Assembly (NCBI RefSeq): GCF_021390545.1
Contig: NZ_JAJUWR010000009.1
Location: forward strand, 62,001 to 126,000
Length of the DNA stretch: 64,000 nucleotides
Reading direction: 5' to 3'
Origin: Algoriphagus sp. AGSA1
Lineage (GTDB): Bacteria > Bacteroidota > Bacteroidia > Cytophagales > Cyclobacteriaceae
Positions 62,214 through 64,000 of this stretch are shown one piece after another. Made by a program: the position numbers and the translations under genes. Under the pieces are notes generated by a model. That model ran no database searches. It was not told the origin of the DNA and saw nothing but the letters and a program-made list of their open reading frames with translations. Numbering within the stretch: position 1 is the first letter of the stretch; every line of letters begins with the position of its first letter.

Positions 62214-62912
62214 CTAAGATTCATAGATAGACTGTAGCTTTCTGGTTTCTGCTATGGATCTGTCCAGAACTTTAGGAAGAAGAAAAATCGATAAGAACGA
62301 CAAGGCTATAATCAAAATGCCCAGGGCCATGAAAACTCCCCGTACAGTGAGGTCTATTACGTAATCCGGGTTTTCAAAAAACCTTAATCCATGAATATTC
62401 ATTTGCATAAACACATTCAGGATTAATAAAAAGTTGTTGGTGCTTTTAAAGGCCACATAGTTTTTAAGGCTTTTGTTAGCCCTATAGTAGCTGACAATAA
62501 TATAAATCAGACCCACAAAAAAGAATGCCACAGCCCAAAAAGGTAAAGTAAGTTGCATACCAAATGGTCGGGTATAGACACTTAGCCAATAGAGAATAAA
62601 TCCTATCGTGGCTGGGTAGATGATTCTGTAGCTAGTGAAAAAGGATATAAACTCCTCCCAGAAAAATCGTCTATAGCGTTTTCCTATGCTTTTGGTATAA
62701 GACTCAGCCAGATCAGAAAACCCAAAAATCCCGAACTCGCTGTGGACTTTGCGGAATGCATCATCCAGGTCCATAGAAGGTCTCTCTTCCAAAAGCACTT
62801 CCACCTTGCAGGCAGCATGGTCCAGAATCTCGAATTGCAGATCGATCTCCGGATAGCCTTTGTAGGAGATCAGTTTTTTGAGGTCGGTGATTTGGGAAGG
62901 GGAGAGCTTCAT
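62214..62912 (-). CDS. Membrane protein of a PadR-associated operon (distal)
   Basis: A 232-residue protein: a soluble N-terminal part of about 85 residues with DLQFEILDHAACKVEVLL near 25-42, then four hydrophobic segments (about 93-112, 120-140, 155-170, 190-212). It is a paralogue in layout of the next upstream gene. The arrangement of small soluble helical part plus membrane helices resembles the HAAS-type partners of PadR regulators. It overlaps the upstream gene by the four bases ATGA. Confidence 0.65.
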   Translation of the reverse strand: MKLSPSQITDLKKLISYKGYPEIDLQFEILDHAACKVEVLLEERPSMDLDDAFRKVHSEFGIFGFSDLAESYTKSIGKRYRRFFWEEFISFFTSYRIIYPATIGFILYWLSVYTRPFGMQLTLPFWAVAFFFVGLIYIIVSYYRANKSLKNYVAFKSTNNFLLILNVFMQMNIHGLRFFENPDYVIDLTVRGVFMALGILIIALSFLSIFLLPKVLDRSIAETRKLQSIYES

Positions 62913-63589
62913 ATCAAAGCGGTTTTGGATTTGATCTTCCAGGCTTCATAAAGCGTCAGTGAATAGCTGACATAAATAAAAAACAAAGCTAAAGTTCCTG
63001 CTATGAAATAAGTCTTGTCCATGAAATCCGGTACATCAAAAAGTCTGGGGAGCATGATCATTAAGTTAAACGAAGAGGTGATCAAGGATAACTGTAACAT
63101 GATGGAAGTCAAAAGCGATGATTGAATTGGTTTTGAACTATTCATCATTTTTTTAATGTCCGACACTTTTCTAAATGAGCAATAGTAAATCCAAGCGGAT
63201 AAAATCGCAATTGAAACAATGGGTATGATGAGCAACTGTGCCTTGGTCTTGTTTTCTACCTCAATCCAAAGAAGTGTGTATAATAAGAGGGATATTACTG
63301 TGGCCACAATTCTAGGCCACGTGAAGTAAGTCTTAAAAATTGACCACTGTAGGTTGAAAATTTCTTTTTTTGAAGCTTTCACAAACTTCGCCTGAAGTGC
63401 ATGGCAGTAGCTGTAGTTGAACTTCTGCTCCAATTCAAATAATTCTACTTCGAAATCAGCTTGCTCAAAACTCTCCAGATGAGTCACATAGTGATCATAG
63501 ATTTCCAGAAGAATTTCTGCAGAAGTCAAATCCTTGGCCGAAATGGCCCTTTTTACCTGATCGAGTTCCTGTTCTGTAAGTTTTCTCAT
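62909..63589 (-). CDS. Membrane protein of a PadR-associated operon (proximal)
   Basis: A 226-residue protein with a soluble N-terminal part (EQELDQVKRAI near 6-16, EILLEIYDHYVTHLESF near 25-41) and four hydrophobic segments in the second half. The first 45 residues align loosely with those of the downstream protein (both have an EI-[LY]-DH pattern), so the genes probably arose by duplication. It starts 19 bases after the PadR gene, indicating a PadR-regulated operon. Confidence 0.65.
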   Translation of the reverse strand: MRKLTEQELDQVKRAISAKDLTSAEILLEIYDHYVTHLESFEQADFEVELFELEQKFNYSYCHALQAKFVKASKKEIFNLQWSIFKTYFTWPRIVATVISLLLYTLLWIEVENKTKAQLLIIPIVSIAILSAWIYYCSFRKVSDIKKMMNSSKPIQSSLLTSIMLQLSLITSSFNLMIMLPRLFDVPDFMDKTYFIAGTLALFFIYVSYSLTLYEAWKIKSKTALI

Positions 63590-63608
63590 AGGTGCTTCAT
63601 TTAAAAAA

Positions 63609-63956
63609 TCAGATATTGAATCCTGGTTTTAGATTTGGGGTCAGGATCCGCTGGAGGTTTTCTACGAAGCCTTGCAACTCAGACATTTTGCTGGTGACTT
63701 GCTTTTGCCCGTCTTTAGTCAGGCTGTAGTATTTTCGCACCCGGTTGTCCACTTGCTGGATCTCGGTGCTGAGCAATCCCTCTGCTTCCAGCTTGTGCAG
63801 GGCAGGGTAGAGGGCACCTTCGGTGATTTTGATTTCACCGGCAGTCAGCTCCTTCACCCGCTGGGTGATCTCATAGCCGTACATTTTATCATTCTCTTCC
63901 AGAAGTTTGAGGATGATGGTTTGGAGTGAGCCTTTGATCAGATTGTTGTTCGACAT
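63609..63956 (-). CDS. PadR family transcriptional regulator
   Basis: A 115-residue winged-helix regulator: LIKGSLQTIILKLLEEND and MYGYEITQRVKELTAGEIKI near 5-45, then the wing ITEGALYPALHKLEAEGLLS and the C-terminal dimer helix. PadR proteins repress operons in response to small molecules. It is first in the operon with the two membrane proteins, so it may control itself; the promoter lies near or beyond the window's end. Confidence 0.9.
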   Translation of the reverse strand: MSNNNLIKGSLQTIILKLLEENDKMYGYEITQRVKELTAGEIKITEGALYPALHKLEAEGLLSTEIQQVDNRVRKYYSLTKDGQKQVTSKMSELQGFVENLQRILTPNLKPGFNI

Positions 63957-64000
63957 GAGTTTGCGTATTACCTAGCTTCTCCAAATATATAAAAATATTA

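Overview
The window looks like chromosome of a member of the Bacteroidota, most likely a Cyclobacteriaceae (Algoriphagus-like) bacterium. The signs are a SusC/SusD outer-membrane pair, a type IX secretion sorting domain, RteC and Bacteroidetes-type Mob proteins, a BF3164-type lipoprotein, promoters of the form TTG-N19-TAnnTTTG, and many short palindromic intergenic repeats. All assignments come from reading the sequence; no database search was run.

Region 1 (1-8.6 kb) is a nutrient-uptake locus: a TlpA-like thioredoxin-fold protein, a SusC-type TonB-dependent transporter, a SusD lipoprotein, and on the opposite strand a small exported peptide and a MauE/DoxX-type membrane protein.

Region 2 (about 8.6-24.8 kb) is accessory DNA that reads as an integrative mobilizable element next to tRNA-Ser(UGA). 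It holds the most unusual gene of the window, a 525-residue protein with a Crp/Fnr-like sensor domain and helix-turn-helix joined to a complete class I terpene synthase domain. Two RteC genes follow (the first frameshifted in a T-run), then a small membrane protein, an AbiEi/AbiEii toxin-antitoxin pair, a possible oriT, a relaxosome protein, a relaxase, a VirD4/TraG-like coupling ATPase, a frameshifted T9SS surface protein with a beta-barrel partner, a RhuM-Fic fusion and a tyrosine recombinase.

Region 3 (25-45 kb) is housekeeping: YihY, thioesterase and MltG; MutT-type Nudix, Sua5/YrdC, WbqC and ClpC; a papain-like lipoprotein; PolX; EVE domain protein; PyrR-PyrB; an ABC exporter; a cystathionine beta-synthase/cysteine synthase; PlsC.

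Region 4 (45-50 kb) has a BF3164-like lipoprotein paired with a small cysteine-containing exported peptide, a two-gene glycosyltransferase operon and a lone helix-turn-helix protein. Region 5 (50-56.7 kb) has phenylalanine hydroxylase, the late histidine genes hisH-hisA-hisF-hisIE, a BCCT transporter and a universal stress protein. Region 6 (56.7-64 kb) has an S41 peptidase, a Dabb protein, an aldo/keto reductase, TypA/BipA, a relic resembling the end of a GH92 mannosidase, and a PadR regulator with two membrane proteins.

Intergenic DNA is rich in repeats: a mosaic element of about 120 bp that runs from one gene's stop codon to the next gene's start (three copies), AGTCT-NN-AGACT palindromes, GCCTGCC/GGCAGGC palindromes, an 18-bp inverted repeat, and 10-bp and 7-bp tandem arrays.
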